A stretch of 64,000 nucleotides of DNA from Serratia nematodiphila DZ0503SBS1 (GCF_000738675.1 NZ_JPUX01000001.1:3658001-3722000), one strand, 5' to 3'. Counted from the stretch's first letter, positions 47,222 to 56,745 are shown. The notes: a model not told the origin generated them from the letters alone. Translations and numbers: made by a program.

Positions 47222-47662
47222 GTGAGTTTTATCAAAGAAAGCCACCTGGGTAAAAGTAAGTTCAGTCAATACGAGAGCCTGGGTTTCGCCGTTAGCTGTA
47301 TGTTGATGAATAAAAATTACAGCTTATACCATATAAAAACGTTGCAGCTATGGACTCAGGAAGCGATTAATCAAAATCAATTTAAAATATTATTCGATCA
47401 TTTGGATAATCCATTGGGGTATATAACCTGGGCCTACCTTCGAGATGAGACGCTGGGCCGACTTATTAACGATCCGCAGTTTCTTCTCCATAACTCAGAG
47501 TGGGATGAAGGCGGCACGCTGTGTATTTTAGATTTTTGCTGCAAGCCAGGCAGCGCCCATTTATGTTTGGAACATCTTAAAACAGCTCACCCAGTCGCAG
47601 AACGTCGCACGGTTGTATGGCGCTCCCGCCGAACGGGAAAGCTGATGACGGCAAAAAGATAA
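47222..47662 (+). CDS. MceI/MchD-like protein, HlyC-type acyltransferase family
   Basis: 146 residues from a GTG at 47222 with GAGGA upstream. It follows the toxin-activating acyltransferase (HlyC/RtxC) pattern: LGFAVSCMLMNKNYSLYHIK with the candidate catalytic His, then NPLGYITWAYLRDE, SEWDEGGTLCILDFCC with the candidate catalytic Asp, and a TVVWRSRRTGK C-terminus. In class IIb microcin loci the homologue MceI/MchD joins the post-translational moiety to the peptide C-terminus together with MceJ. No RTX toxin is adjacent, so lysine acylation of a toxin is the less likely role. Confidence 0.8.
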   Translation: MSFIKESHLGKSKFSQYESLGFAVSCMLMNKNYSLYHIKTLQLWTQEAINQNQFKILFDHLDNPLGYITWAYLRDETLGRLINDPQFLLHNSEWDEGGTLCILDFCCKPGSAHLCLEHLKTAHPVAERRTVVWRSRRTGKLMTAKR

Positions 47663-47689
47663 AGAAAAATAACTATCAGGGATGAGGCG

Positions 47690-50600
47690 ATGAGCAAGCA
47701 TCAATTATTGGATTCACAAGTTGGATTTTACTATGGCACCAAGATCGGCGATGACAAATCGGGCTATAACATCGCGGAATATGTCGAAATAAATCACACT
47801 CTCGATATCGCAAGAATGAAACGCGCCATTCATCGTGTCATCAGCCAAACGCCGACGCTGCACGTTTTGTTTGATGAAGATAACGGCACGCCTTATCAAT
47901 ATCCCGTCACCGCCAACATCTCAGTAGAATGGGTGGATCTTTCGCAGCAGGCCGACGGTATGGCCTCCGCTATCGAATTAATGGAAGCGGATGCTGAGCG
48001 CCCCTTCTCGTTGAACGCTGCGCCGTTATTCAGACAAAAAATCATCAGGCTGGGTGAGAAACGCTTTCTGTGGTATTTCTGCAGCCACCACCTGCTGCTT
48101 GATGGTTACGGCACTTATTTGCTGATCCATCAAGTAGCGCAGGCCTACCGAGATCAGACGCAGCATCCGCAAGGCGCCCCCACGATCGATGCTTTGCTCA
48201 TGGCTGAATCTGAGTATAAACAGTCAACGACCTATCAAGCTGATAGGGATTTTTGGCAAGCGATCTGCACCTCACTGCCAGATCCGATAACGTTAGCCTG
48301 CACCAATATTCCCTCGGGACAGACAATCCGCCATGTGACGTCGTTACCCTGTCCTGCCGAACGCCTTGCACTGCAAACCGGGCACCCTTCTTGGCTGGCG
48401 CGCACTTTTGTAGCGGTGATGGCGTATTTGTACTTATGTACCGGCAAGAAGCAGCAAACGATCGGCGTACCAATGATGGCGCGAACAGACGCCCTGACGA
48501 GGCAGGCGCTGACTTGCAAGACCAACGTGGTTCCTTTGACTCTCGATATTGAGGACACCGCCTCATGCCGACAGTTGGCGCAAACCATTGAACACATACT
48601 CAAGCACCTCAAGAAACATCAGGCGTTTCGTTACGAAGAGATAAAAAGTCTGAGGAGCGTCGCCAGTCGCTCGCCGTTGTTCAACATCGTGGTCAATATC
48701 ATTCCATTTGAAGCGGCAGCCTCATTTGCTCCCGCGCAGCGCAGCGAAATCCGTAATTTACGCTCAGGAGGCGCGCAGGATCTGGTCTTCAATATGCGCC
48801 CCGATCTCGATAACCAAACGCTTAGGCTGGAGATCGATGCCGATTCAGGGCTTTACGATACGGCCAGCCTGGTGCGGCACTGCCGGGGGATACAAACCTT
48901 GTGCGCCTTGCTGTACGACGATCCGGAAAATCTTTCCGTCGCGGCATTGCGACAACATTTCTCGCTCTCGCTGCTGGGTAAAACCGCCAACGACAACGTG
49001 GTCGATATAATGCAACGTATCGAACGTGCCGCTATTCAAGCGCCGCAACGCGCGGCGATCCTCACGCCTGCACACGCTTCGTCACCGCTCAGAACACTGT
49101 CTTATGCCGTCCTGCAGCAACAGTGGCATGCACTGGCCGATGCCCTGACCCCTGCTCGCGCCGCGCACACCGTGCTGTTGCTCGACTTGCCGCAAGGGCC
49201 GGAAGCCATCATCTGCATGCTTGCTGCGCTGCAATTGAAAATGCCGTTCGTCAACCTGAATGCCAAAGGGGATGGAGCGTCTCATCATCAGCTGCTTGAA
49301 CAGTTTAGCGACGCTATCCTGATTACCGATCGCACTCTGCCCTCCTTTCATTCCGAACCTGACGCATTGGCGCATTGGCACGCATCGACACTCGATATGC
49401 CGACGGATTTCGCGCGCTTCACCGTGTTTCGCCGACAAACATCGACCGAGGCGCCAGCGTTCCCGGCCGGAACCGGCTATCTCATGTTTACCTCCGGCTC
49501 GACAGGAATGCCTAAAGGCGTGATAGGAGCCCGACATGCTCTCAACGTTTTTGTCGATGCGGCGATAAAATGCTATGGCATTCAACCGCACGAACGCGTG
49601 TTGCAATTTGCGCCCTTGCATTTCGATGCCTGCATTGAAGAAATTTTCATGACGCTGGGTGCCGGCGCCCACCTGTGTATCGCCCCCGAGACCGTCAAGC
49701 ATAACTTTGCCGCGTTATTCACATTCTGCGCCGACCATCAAATCAGCCTGTTGGATCTGCCGACCGCCTACTTTAATGAGATGCTGTTCGCCTCCGGCGG
49801 TGAACAGACACTGCCGCCGACCGTCACTACCGTCATCATCGGCGGTGAAAACCTTTCACCGCGTGCCAAAGAACGCTGGTTCGCGCGCTATCCCAAAGGC
49901 ATAAAGTTATTCAACTCTTATGGCCCAACCGAGACAACCGTGGTGGCGACGGCCGCGGAGATCAAAAACGATGGCGCCGCGGTGACGATAGGCACACCGC
50001 TGGACGGTATATACACGGCAATCGTCGGCGAGGATCTCAGGCTGTTGCCGCTCGGCTGCAGTGGCGAATTACTGATCGTCGGGGCTACCGTCGGCCTGGG
50101 CTATTTGCATCAGCCAACGCTGAGCGCGGAAAAGTTCGTCACCTTTGAGGTCAACGGCCATCTCATGCCCGCCTTTCGCACCGGCGATATCGCCTGCCAG
50201 CTTCAAGATGGGCAGTTGGTGTTCCTTGGGCGCAAAATACGTGAAGCGAAAATCGCCGGGCAGCGCGTCAATATGGGTGAAATAGAAAGTTGTCTGGCCC
50301 GGTTGCCCTCAATTATCGAGATTGCCGTGCTGGCCAAAAGCGGCGATGCGGGAACGGAACTTTACGCGCATTATCACAGCCGGCAGCCACTCAGTGAGGC
50401 AATGCGCCGCACACTGTATGGCGCATTGCCCAATGCTCATATTCCTCAGCGCTTCGTGCATCATCTAACGCCGCTGGCCAAACTGGCTAACGGCAAGATT
50501 GATTATCACACCCTGGAAAGGCAATCCCGGATGCCCGAACCCACACGGGAATTACGTTCGACGACCTTCAACACCCTGGTGCATGAGGTTTGGCTGGCGA

Positions 50601-51496
50601 CGCTGGGCAGTGACGATGGCGACTTCTTCACGCTCGGCGGCGACTCCCTTCAGGCTATAAAAATCATTAACGCGCTTAACGCACACTGCCAGTTGGATCT
50701 GAACCTGAGCGACATTTTTGAACATCCAAGACTTGCCGATTTTTGCCGACACCTAACGCAATTGGCCCATGCACGCTACGGCCTGGATCAGCAGCATCTG
50801 GACATCCGTTGCGCTATCGGCCGCTGTCTATCAACCGAGGCGCCGACCAGCAACCGGCTGTTTATTCAATCTCCCGAAGGCGCAGATGAACGGCTTTTGT
50901 TAGCCGCCCTCGCTGACAAGCACGGTGTGGACATTCTGTCGCCGCAGGCGCTGCCGTTGCATGCTGATTGGCCGCTGAACGCGATCATATTCAACGTACC
51001 GAACGAAGCCACGCAATATGCACCTTGGCTCGACGCGCTTTCGGCCCTGCTGCATTCCCTGCCGGACCGAGTTAACTACATGATATTTATGCATGATACG
51101 GTAGGCGGCGCCAATCTCACGCAAGGCCTGTTGCACGATTTTCGGCATGAGCGGCTGCTGTTGCTGCATAAAGTCAATTCGCGCCAGCAAGCCGTCGACG
51201 CCGGCGTTACTGAGTTGATAACCCTTTCTGCACGGCTTGGCTATTTCCCGCACATCCGGTTCGATACGGCCAATGAGCGATTGAACGGTTGCGTACTGAA
51301 GATCTTCGGTTTCGAAGATGGTGACAACATCGATCATCGCGCCGCCTTCACAATGGCGCAGCGGAGAAACCCGGGAGTGCAGTTGTGTAGCTTGTCACAT
51401 TGGCTGAATCTGATTTCCGCCCACAGCGACAAACGCCCGAATAAAAGCGGTCGAACAGGGAAAGCTATCAACGTCAACATGGAAGGAGTGCACTGA
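47690..51496 (+). CDS. NRPS 1: C-A-PCP plus unknown C-terminal domain
   Basis: 1268 residues. The condensation domain (about 8-430) opens like EntF and has HHLLLDG at 133-139. The adenylation domain (about 450-960) has A3 TSGSTGMPKG at 601, FDACIEE at 645, SYGPTE, FRTGDI and ANGKIDY. Specificity residues read by eye against GrsA give about D-A-E-D-I-G-S-V-V, a pocket with acidic residues that would suit a basic residue such as Lys; tentative. PCP LGGDSL has Ser986. Residues about 1030-1268 match nothing I know. No loading module lies upstream, so the first C domain must take an acyl donor from elsewhere, as EntF takes dihydroxybenzoate. AGGGA precedes the ATG; ends in a 1-bp overlap with NRPS 2. 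Confidence 0.92.
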   Translation: MSKHQLLDSQVGFYYGTKIGDDKSGYNIAEYVEINHTLDIARMKRAIHRVISQTPTLHVLFDEDNGTPYQYPVTANISVEWVDLSQQADGMASAIELMEADAERPFSLNAAPLFRQKIIRLGEKRFLWYFCSHHLLLDGYGTYLLIHQVAQAYRDQTQHPQGAPTIDALLMAESEYKQSTTYQADRDFWQAICTSLPDPITLACTNIPSGQTIRHVTSLPCPAERLALQTGHPSWLARTFVAVMAYLYLCTGKKQQTIGVPMMARTDALTRQALTCKTNVVPLTLDIEDTASCRQLAQTIEHILKHLKKHQAFRYEEIKSLRSVASRSPLFNIVVNIIPFEAAASFAPAQRSEIRNLRSGGAQDLVFNMRPDLDNQTLRLEIDADSGLYDTASLVRHCRGIQTLCALLYDDPENLSVAALRQHFSLSLLGKTANDNVVDIMQRIERAAIQAPQRAAILTPAHASSPLRTLSYAVLQQQWHALADALTPARAAHTVLLLDLPQGPEAIICMLAALQLKMPFVNLNAKGDGASHHQLLEQFSDAILITDRTLPSFHSEPDALAHWHASTLDMPTDFARFTVFRRQTSTEAPAFPAGTGYLMFTSGSTGMPKGVIGARHALNVFVDAAIKCYGIQPHERVLQFAPLHFDACIEEIFMTLGAGAHLCIAPETVKHNFAALFTFCADHQISLLDLPTAYFNEMLFASGGEQTLPPTVTTVIIGGENLSPRAKERWFARYPKGIKLFNSYGPTETTVVATAAEIKNDGAAVTIGTPLDGIYTAIVGEDLRLLPLGCSGELLIVGATVGLGYLHQPTLSAEKFVTFEVNGHLMPAFRTGDIACQLQDGQLVFLGRKIREAKIAGQRVNMGEIESCLARLPSIIEIAVLAKSGDAGTELYAHYHSRQPLSEAMRRTLYGALPNAHIPQRFVHHLTPLAKLANGKIDYHTLERQSRMPEPTRELRSTTFNTLVHEVWLATLGSDDGDFFTLGGDSLQAIKIINALNAHCQLDLNLSDIFEHPRLADFCRHLTQLAHARYGLDQQHLDIRCAIGRCLSTEAPTSNRLFIQSPEGADERLLLAALADKHGVDILSPQALPLHADWPLNAIIFNVPNEATQYAPWLDALSALLHSLPDRVNYMIFMHDTVGGANLTQGLLHDFRHERLLLLHKVNSRQQAVDAGVTELITLSARLGYFPHIRFDTANERLNGCVLKIFGFEDGDNIDHRAAFTMAQRRNPGVQLCSLSHWLNLISAHSDKRPNKSGRTGKAINVNMEGVH

Positions 51497-54400
51497 TGAG
51501 CGTCATCGGCCTGATCAATCTGATGGAACTGGCGAAACAGGGAGCAACATTCGGCGAGCTGTCGCCTCGCCGCCAAACCATCGAGCATGTCGACGCCGCC
51601 GTACTCCGTACGGTGCAGGAAGACATCATCGCCTTTTTATCTGTCTGCGCGCCAGATAATTCAGAGCGACACACCGGGGAGAAGCCGTGTTACACCGTCA
51701 ATCACTACGCGGGGCAATACCTGTGGCTGTATGAAAACTTCACCAAGAACAGCCCGCTGTATAACATTCCAATCGCCAAAGAGATTCTGGGGGACTTTGA
51801 ACCCGCGCGTTTGCTCGCTGCGCTGAAAAAACTGCTCAAGCGACACGGCGCGCTTTGCGGTCGCTACCGGCTCGACGGTGAAACCATCACCGTTGACATT
51901 GCGCATCCTGATGAAACCATTTTCGAACACTGCCTCGAGGACATCAGCGGTCTGAATAGTGAAGAGCAGCAAGAAAGTATACTGGCGGCGCTTAACGCCC
52001 AGTGTACGATGCCGTTTGACCTCGGTGCTGAGTATCCCCTGCGCTGCCGAATCTTGAGAAAGAGCGCGCAGCACCACTATCTCTTCTTGACCTTTCACCA
52101 TTGCGTGGTCGACGGCTGGACGGCCAATTTGCTGGTGGATGAACTGAGCCGTGATTATCAAGCGCACGAAGCGCATTGCCATTATGACAACGGTCAGGCT
52201 TTTTTCCGGTTTCTTGAGGATCCTTTCCTCGCCGTCGCCAATGTCGATGACAGCCTGGCATTTTGGCGCGATGAACTGGATGGTGCGCCGGAAAAACACG
52301 CGCTTGAATACGATATCGCCATCACGGAGGCAGGCAAAACGCAGAATATCGTCAGAACATCGCTGGCGGACGAACTGCAGCCAGTGCTGACTCAGTTAGC
52401 CAAACATAACGGTACGACGCTGTTTACGCTGTTGCACTCCGCCTTCGCCTTACTGATTGCCAGAGCATCGGCGACGGATCGCGTGGTCATCGGCAGCCCG
52501 ATCGCCAACAGGAACGAGCCGACGTTAAACAGCGCCGTGGGCAGCTTCGTCAACACGGTCGCTCACCAATTTCGCGTCACTGGCGACGACAGTTTCACCA
52601 CGCTGCTGCAGAAGAACGCGAATAAATTTGCGCGCGCCTTCAAACATCAGGGGTTGCCCTTCTCTTACCTGGTTGAACAACTCAAGCCCACGCGCGGCAA
52701 GTTCCACCCCATTTTTCAAATCATGTTCGTCTGCCAACATCGCAAAAGCAACGAACTGAATGTTGGCCGTGCACAGGTTAACACCCTGCCGAGACGCTAT
52801 GCGCCGCCCAAGTTTGATTTGGTGCTGGAAGTGATTTCCGGCGCAGAGGGCATTCTGTTGGAGTGGCAATACAACGCCAAGCTGTTTACGCCGGAGCGCA
52901 TTAACGGATTGGCGCAAGCTTACGCATTGCTGTTGCAGCAAATTGCCTGTGATCCTTCGCGGGCCGTCGACCACTATTCGCTGGCGCCAATGGCCGATAA
53001 CCGGCAATTGCGACAGCTCTCCGTCGGGCAGGCGATGCCAGCATGCTTGCGGCAACCTCTTTCTGATCGGCTGTTACGCGCTGCCCACCAGCATACGGAT
53101 CGCCCGGCGTTGTTCGAGGGCGACCAGGTGTGGCATTACGATCGGCTATTGCACCACGCCGGCCTCGTGGCGCATTGGCTGATAGCCCATACCGCCCCAG
53201 GCGCACTCATCGCCATCGATCTTCCACGCGGCGCTCATCAAGCTATTGCGGCGCTCGGCGTGATCCTCGCCGGACGCGCCTACTTGCCGTTGGCCGAAGG
53301 ATTGCCGGATGCCCGCGTAGCGGCCATTATGCGAATATCGGGTTGCGCCTGGGTTTTGAGCAACCTGGCTCACCATCGCGCCCGCTATCCGCAGACAACC
53401 CGCGTTCAGGATCTGGAGGCGCTGTTTTCCCGCCATGTCACAGGCACAGCGCCCTTCCCGCCAGGCGAAGCAGAAGCGCTCGCGTATGTTATTTATACGT
53501 CGGGGACGACCGGCACGCCAAAAGGCGTGGCTATGGAACACGGCGCCGTCACCAACACCCTACTGACCATGAACCGACTGTTTAACGTCTCTCATCGTGA
53601 CAACGTATTGGCTCTCGCCGACCTGGCCTTCGATTTATCGGTCTATGACCTGTTCGGCAGTTGGCTAGCCGGCGCATCGGTAACGGTGTTATCGCCGCAC
53701 CACGCTAAAGAGCCGTCAGCATGGCTACATGCGATACGCCAGCGGCAAATCAGCATCTGGAACTCGGTTCCCGCCATCTTGCAAATGCTGGTGCAATATT
53801 GTGCACAAGAAAACATCCTGTCGCTGCCTCAACTGCGGCATATTTGGCTGAGCGGCGATCGTATCTCTCCGCGGCTGATCGCCCAGGCACATCAGCTTTG
53901 CCCCAACGCCACCATCACCAGTCTTGGTGGTGCCACCGAAGGGGCAATATGGTCAATTTATCATCCAGTTACACGGGATACGCACTACAGAAACGCCATC
54001 CCCTATGGAACCGCATTGCCGAATCAGAGCATGTGGGTGTTGAATGAAAAACTTGAGCCGTGCGGTTTCGGCGTTACCGGCGACATTTATATCGGCGGCG
54101 TTGGCGTTGCCCGCGAGTATTGGCGGGATAGGCAAACCACCGCCGGCAGCTTTGTTCTTTTCCCAACTACCGGTGAACGCGTGTACCGCACCGGCGATCG
54201 CGGCCGTTGGCACCGCAGCGGTTATATCGAGTTTCTCGGCCGCGAAGACCAACAGGTGAAACTGCAAGGTTTTCGCGTCGAATTGGGTGACGTCGAATTC
54301 GCACTCAAAAGCAGCAAACTGGTCGCTGAAGCATGTGTCCTCTGTCGCGATGAAACCGGGAACGGCACACCGTATCTGGAAGCCTATATCACATTGACCG

Positions 54401-55638
54401 AGGCGGGAAAAGCCAGCGTCCAGGCGGAGCGAAGAATACGCGAAGAGGTTACGGCCGTATTGCCCGCGTATATGGCGCCATCCCGATATCATCTCATTGA
54501 ACGTTTCCCGCTTTCACGCAACGGCAAATTGGATCGCACCTTGCTATCGCCAGGAACCGAGCGGAGTCAGGCCAGCGATGCGGCTGCGCCAGCCGCATCC
54601 GCGGAGCTCATGCTGCTACGAGAGCTGTTGGCGGATACGTTAGGCTGTACTCCAGACAAGATCGACCCACATGCCAGTTTCTTCAGCAATGGCGGCAGCT
54701 CGCTTTCCGGCATCACGTTTTTGGGCAACATCAAGCGCGCCCTTAATGTGGAATTAACCCTGGCGGAAATCCTTGGCTACTCACAGCTCGATAAACTTGC
54801 CGAGCGTCTGCGCGATAGCGCACCCCTGCCGTTATCGATGCTGTCCGGCGCAGCCGATCGCTCCTCCCTGCCCACCTTGTATTTGGTGCATGGTGCCGGT
54901 GGTCAGGTGCATCAATATGCAAAGTGGACAAAACAGCTTTGCGCCTGCGCCAACATCATCACCATCGCCAGTCCGGGATTGGCCGCGCCAGGTGCAGACG
55001 ACACACTCACCCTGCAGCGATTGGCCGCCTCTCATTTGGCGGCCATACCGCGTGCCAAACGCGACACTGCCGTTATCGCCGGCTGGTCATTGGGCGGCCA
55101 ATTAGCTGTCCATATAGCGGCGCAGGCGACGGAACAAGGCGCGCCTTTTGCGCATGTGGTGGTTGTCGACAGCGGTTTGCCCGCCCGGCAACCCTCAGTG
55201 AATCGACGTTTCAGCGTGGCGCAAAGTTACCTCAGTCTGTTCGACTCTCTCGGTATTGCGCGACATTTGTGTCGGCATCAAGCAACGAATGCGATAGACA
55301 GCTTCGCCAACGAGATAAAAATGCACTATGCGCTGAATCAGAGCGTGCTTGCGGAGAAGATCACGCTGGAACATGCCGAAGCCTTTTGTTGGGCGCTGAA
55401 AAAATCGTTTGAACTGACGAATAACGCCGGTCCTTTGCCGCAGATAGCGATACCGCTTACGCTTTGGCTCAGCCAGCAACGTCAGCGTAAACAGCCCAAT
55501 CTTGCACAACGCTGGGAGAGGCAATCCTCACATGGCGTTCAACTCACCTATTGTGCAGAAACGCATTACAGCATTTTAAACAACGCTCAACTTCTTGAAG
55601 CGCTAACGCGGCTGCTCCGCTCGTTGTCAACATCATGA
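51496..55638 (+). CDS. NRPS 2: docking-C-A(Cys-like)-PCP-thioesterase
   Basis: 1380 residues. Residues 1-60 look like a TubC-type docking domain. The condensation domain (about 75-500) has a normal HHCVVDG at 201-207, not a cyclisation motif. The adenylation domain (about 530-1010) has A3 TSGTTGTPKG at 668, FDLSVYDLFG and the GGATEG..WSI motif; the code reads D-L-Y-N-W-S-L-I-W, one change from the cysteine code. PCP GGSSL has Ser1069. The type I thioesterase (about 1120-1380) has LVHGAGG, nucleophile Ser1198 in GWSLGG, Asp in VVDSGLP and the His in AETHYS, and should release the product. GGAAGGAG precedes the start, which overlaps the NRPS 1 stop. Confidence 0.93.
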   Translation: MSVIGLINLMELAKQGATFGELSPRRQTIEHVDAAVLRTVQEDIIAFLSVCAPDNSERHTGEKPCYTVNHYAGQYLWLYENFTKNSPLYNIPIAKEILGDFEPARLLAALKKLLKRHGALCGRYRLDGETITVDIAHPDETIFEHCLEDISGLNSEEQQESILAALNAQCTMPFDLGAEYPLRCRILRKSAQHHYLFLTFHHCVVDGWTANLLVDELSRDYQAHEAHCHYDNGQAFFRFLEDPFLAVANVDDSLAFWRDELDGAPEKHALEYDIAITEAGKTQNIVRTSLADELQPVLTQLAKHNGTTLFTLLHSAFALLIARASATDRVVIGSPIANRNEPTLNSAVGSFVNTVAHQFRVTGDDSFTTLLQKNANKFARAFKHQGLPFSYLVEQLKPTRGKFHPIFQIMFVCQHRKSNELNVGRAQVNTLPRRYAPPKFDLVLEVISGAEGILLEWQYNAKLFTPERINGLAQAYALLLQQIACDPSRAVDHYSLAPMADNRQLRQLSVGQAMPACLRQPLSDRLLRAAHQHTDRPALFEGDQVWHYDRLLHHAGLVAHWLIAHTAPGALIAIDLPRGAHQAIAALGVILAGRAYLPLAEGLPDARVAAIMRISGCAWVLSNLAHHRARYPQTTRVQDLEALFSRHVTGTAPFPPGEAEALAYVIYTSGTTGTPKGVAMEHGAVTNTLLTMNRLFNVSHRDNVLALADLAFDLSVYDLFGSWLAGASVTVLSPHHAKEPSAWLHAIRQRQISIWNSVPAILQMLVQYCAQENILSLPQLRHIWLSGDRISPRLIAQAHQLCPNATITSLGGATEGAIWSIYHPVTRDTHYRNAIPYGTALPNQSMWVLNEKLEPCGFGVTGDIYIGGVGVAREYWRDRQTTAGSFVLFPTTGERVYRTGDRGRWHRSGYIEFLGREDQQVKLQGFRVELGDVEFALKSSKLVAEACVLCRDETGNGTPYLEAYITLTEAGKASVQAERRIREEVTAVLPAYMAPSRYHLIERFPLSRNGKLDRTLLSPGTERSQASDAAAPAASAELMLLRELLADTLGCTPDKIDPHASFFSNGGSSLSGITFLGNIKRALNVELTLAEILGYSQLDKLAERLRDSAPLPLSMLSGAADRSSLPTLYLVHGAGGQVHQYAKWTKQLCACANIITIASPGLAAPGADDTLTLQRLAASHLAAIPRAKRDTAVIAGWSLGGQLAVHIAAQATEQGAPFAHVVVVDSGLPARQPSVNRRFSVAQSYLSLFDSLGIARHLCRHQATNAIDSFANEIKMHYALNQSVLAEKITLEHAEAFCWALKKSFELTNNAGPLPQIAIPLTLWLSQQRQRKQPNLAQRWERQSSHGVQLTYCAETHYSILNNAQLLEALTRLLRSLSTS

Positions 55639-55687
55639 TATTAATGCGAGAAAATTCCCATATCCCATCAAATCTATCGAGGCACTG

Positions 55688-55873
55688 ATGAAATTACCCA
55701 GCAGTTGGATTTTTTTGTTCTGTTTTTACTATACATTCATGGACATTTTTTATTCGTTATTTTTTACCGAAGACAGGAGGTTTACCAGCACAATCATTCA
55801 ATCCTTTATCTTTTCAACCTTGCTAGTGGCATTTTTCTGGTATCGGAAAACTGCAAAAAACAAACACCAATAA
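55688..55873 (+). CDS. Putative microcin immunity protein 2
   Basis: 61 residues with two hydrophobic segments (SSWIFLFCFYYTFMDIFY and QSFIFSTLLVAFFWY) and a basic tail, an inner-membrane hairpin. It lies 15 bp before precursor 2 and starts 50 bp after NRPS 2, with GAGG upstream. Position and topology suggest immunity to precursor 2; no homologue recognised. Confidence 0.65.
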   Translation: MKLPSSWIFLFCFYYTFMDIFYSLFFTEDRRFTSTIIQSFIFSTLLVAFFWYRKTAKNKHQ

Positions 55874-55888
55874 TATAAGGAAGTAGTT

Positions 55889-56149
55889 ATGAGAGAGCTT
55901 ACAATTAATGAAGTTAACTTTATCGCGGCCGCTGGGGATTTCAGCTATGCGGAATTGGGCGGGGCCGTCGCTGCCGGCGCGGTTGGTGGCGCGATGACCG
56001 GCGCCATGGCCGGCGGTGTCGGTGCCGGCCCAGGCGCTGTTGCCGGTGCCGTTATCGGTGGTGCCGCCTATACCGCTGGCAAAATGGTGGAATCCATGTT
56101 AGGTGGCAATAAACAAACATCGACGAATAATCCTGCCGACAGTAACTAA
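55889..56149 (+). CDS. Class IIb-type microcin precursor 2
   Basis: 86 residues. The leader MRELTINEVNFIAAA (15 residues) is the classic microcin V/E492 type. The mature part is rich in Gly and Ala (ELGGAVAAGAVGGAMTG and following), giving a long hydrophobic, membrane-active core, and ends with a polar tail NNPADSN. The final Asp-Ser-Asn is shared with precursor 3, and precursor 1 ends Ser-Ser-Asn. AAGGAAG lies 7 bases before the ATG. Expected to be cut and exported by the 56859..60237 transporter. Confidence 0.85.
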   Translation: MRELTINEVNFIAAAGDFSYAELGGAVAAGAVGGAMTGAMAGGVGAGPGAVAGAVIGGAAYTAGKMVESMLGGNKQTSTNNPADSN

Positions 56150-56173
56150 TGTCGGAAGATTCGTGTTTATCAT

Positions 56174-56341
56174 ATGAAAAAGTTACTCATTATCTTGTTC
56201 GCCATTTTAATTGGGCTTATTGCTGGCACGATTGCGGATTATTTCACCCTCAATCGTTTCTTGAAATACGCTCTTATCGCCTTTGCCGTTATCGTCACGC
56301 ATAAATTGCTCAATAGCGATCGCGGGCAACGCACGGCATGA
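56174..56341 (+). CDS. Putative microcin immunity protein 3 (55 residues)
   Basis: A short gene from the ATG at 56174 to the TGA at 56341. The protein begins MKKLLIILFAILIGLIAGTI and has a second hydrophobic stretch YALIAFAVIVTHKLL, ending in a polar tail. It lies between precursors 2 and 3, 42 bp before precursor 3, repeating the immunity-then-microcin order of the other two pairs. Below common ORF length limits, so easily missed. Ribosome site weak. Confidence 0.68.
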   Translation: MKKLLIILFAILIGLIAGTIADYFTLNRFLKYALIAFAVIVTHKLLNSDRGQRTA

Positions 56342-56383
56342 TGAATGTGGCTTATTTTAAAATTTAATGATTAAGGAAAAAAT

Positions 56384-56671
56384 ATGCGCAATCTTACCTC
56401 TGAAGAATGTTCAATCATTTCCGGTGCAGGAGATCGCAGCGGTACATTGACGGTTTCCGCAGAAACTGTCGGCGCAGCGATCGGCGGTGGCATCGGTTCT
56501 ATCGGCGGCGTCGCAGGCGGCGTTGTCGGCACCATTGTCGGCGGTGCTGTCGGGAACTATGTCACCGGCGATCGCGCTCCCGGCTCTATTGGCCCATCAG
56601 GCATTCCCTGGGGCGGGAGTAACGGCGGCGGTACCATGTGGGGAAACAACAACAATACCGATTCGAACTGA
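56384..56671 (+). CDS. Class IIb-type microcin precursor 3
   Basis: 95 residues. Leader MRNLTSEECSIISGA (15 residues, GA cut site as in E492 and H47). The mature core is Gly/Ala/Val-rich (GAAIGGGIGSIGGVAGG and following) and the C-terminal third, with GPSGIPWGGSNGGG and WGNNNNTDSN, resembles microcin M around PSGI (from memory) but ends in Asn-rich sequence in place of a Ser-rich tail. AAGGA lies 7 bases before the ATG. Last gene of the plus-strand operon; a strong terminator follows. Confidence 0.85.
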   Translation: MRNLTSEECSIISGAGDRSGTLTVSAETVGAAIGGGIGSIGGVAGGVVGTIVGGAVGNYVTGDRAPGSIGPSGIPWGGSNGGGTMWGNNNNTDSN

Positions 56672-56745
56672 TCGAGGCTCTGCAAGTCTCGCGGCTGACC
56701 TCAGCGGTTAACGCTGGCTTCAGCGTCTAAACATCACTTCATGCC

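Noticed and set aside
47222..47662. Reading the HlyC-like protein as an RTX toxin activator
   Set aside because: No RTX pore-forming toxin is adjacent; it pairs with an MceJ-like gene inside a microcin locus. The only RTX protein here is a protease, which needs no acylation.
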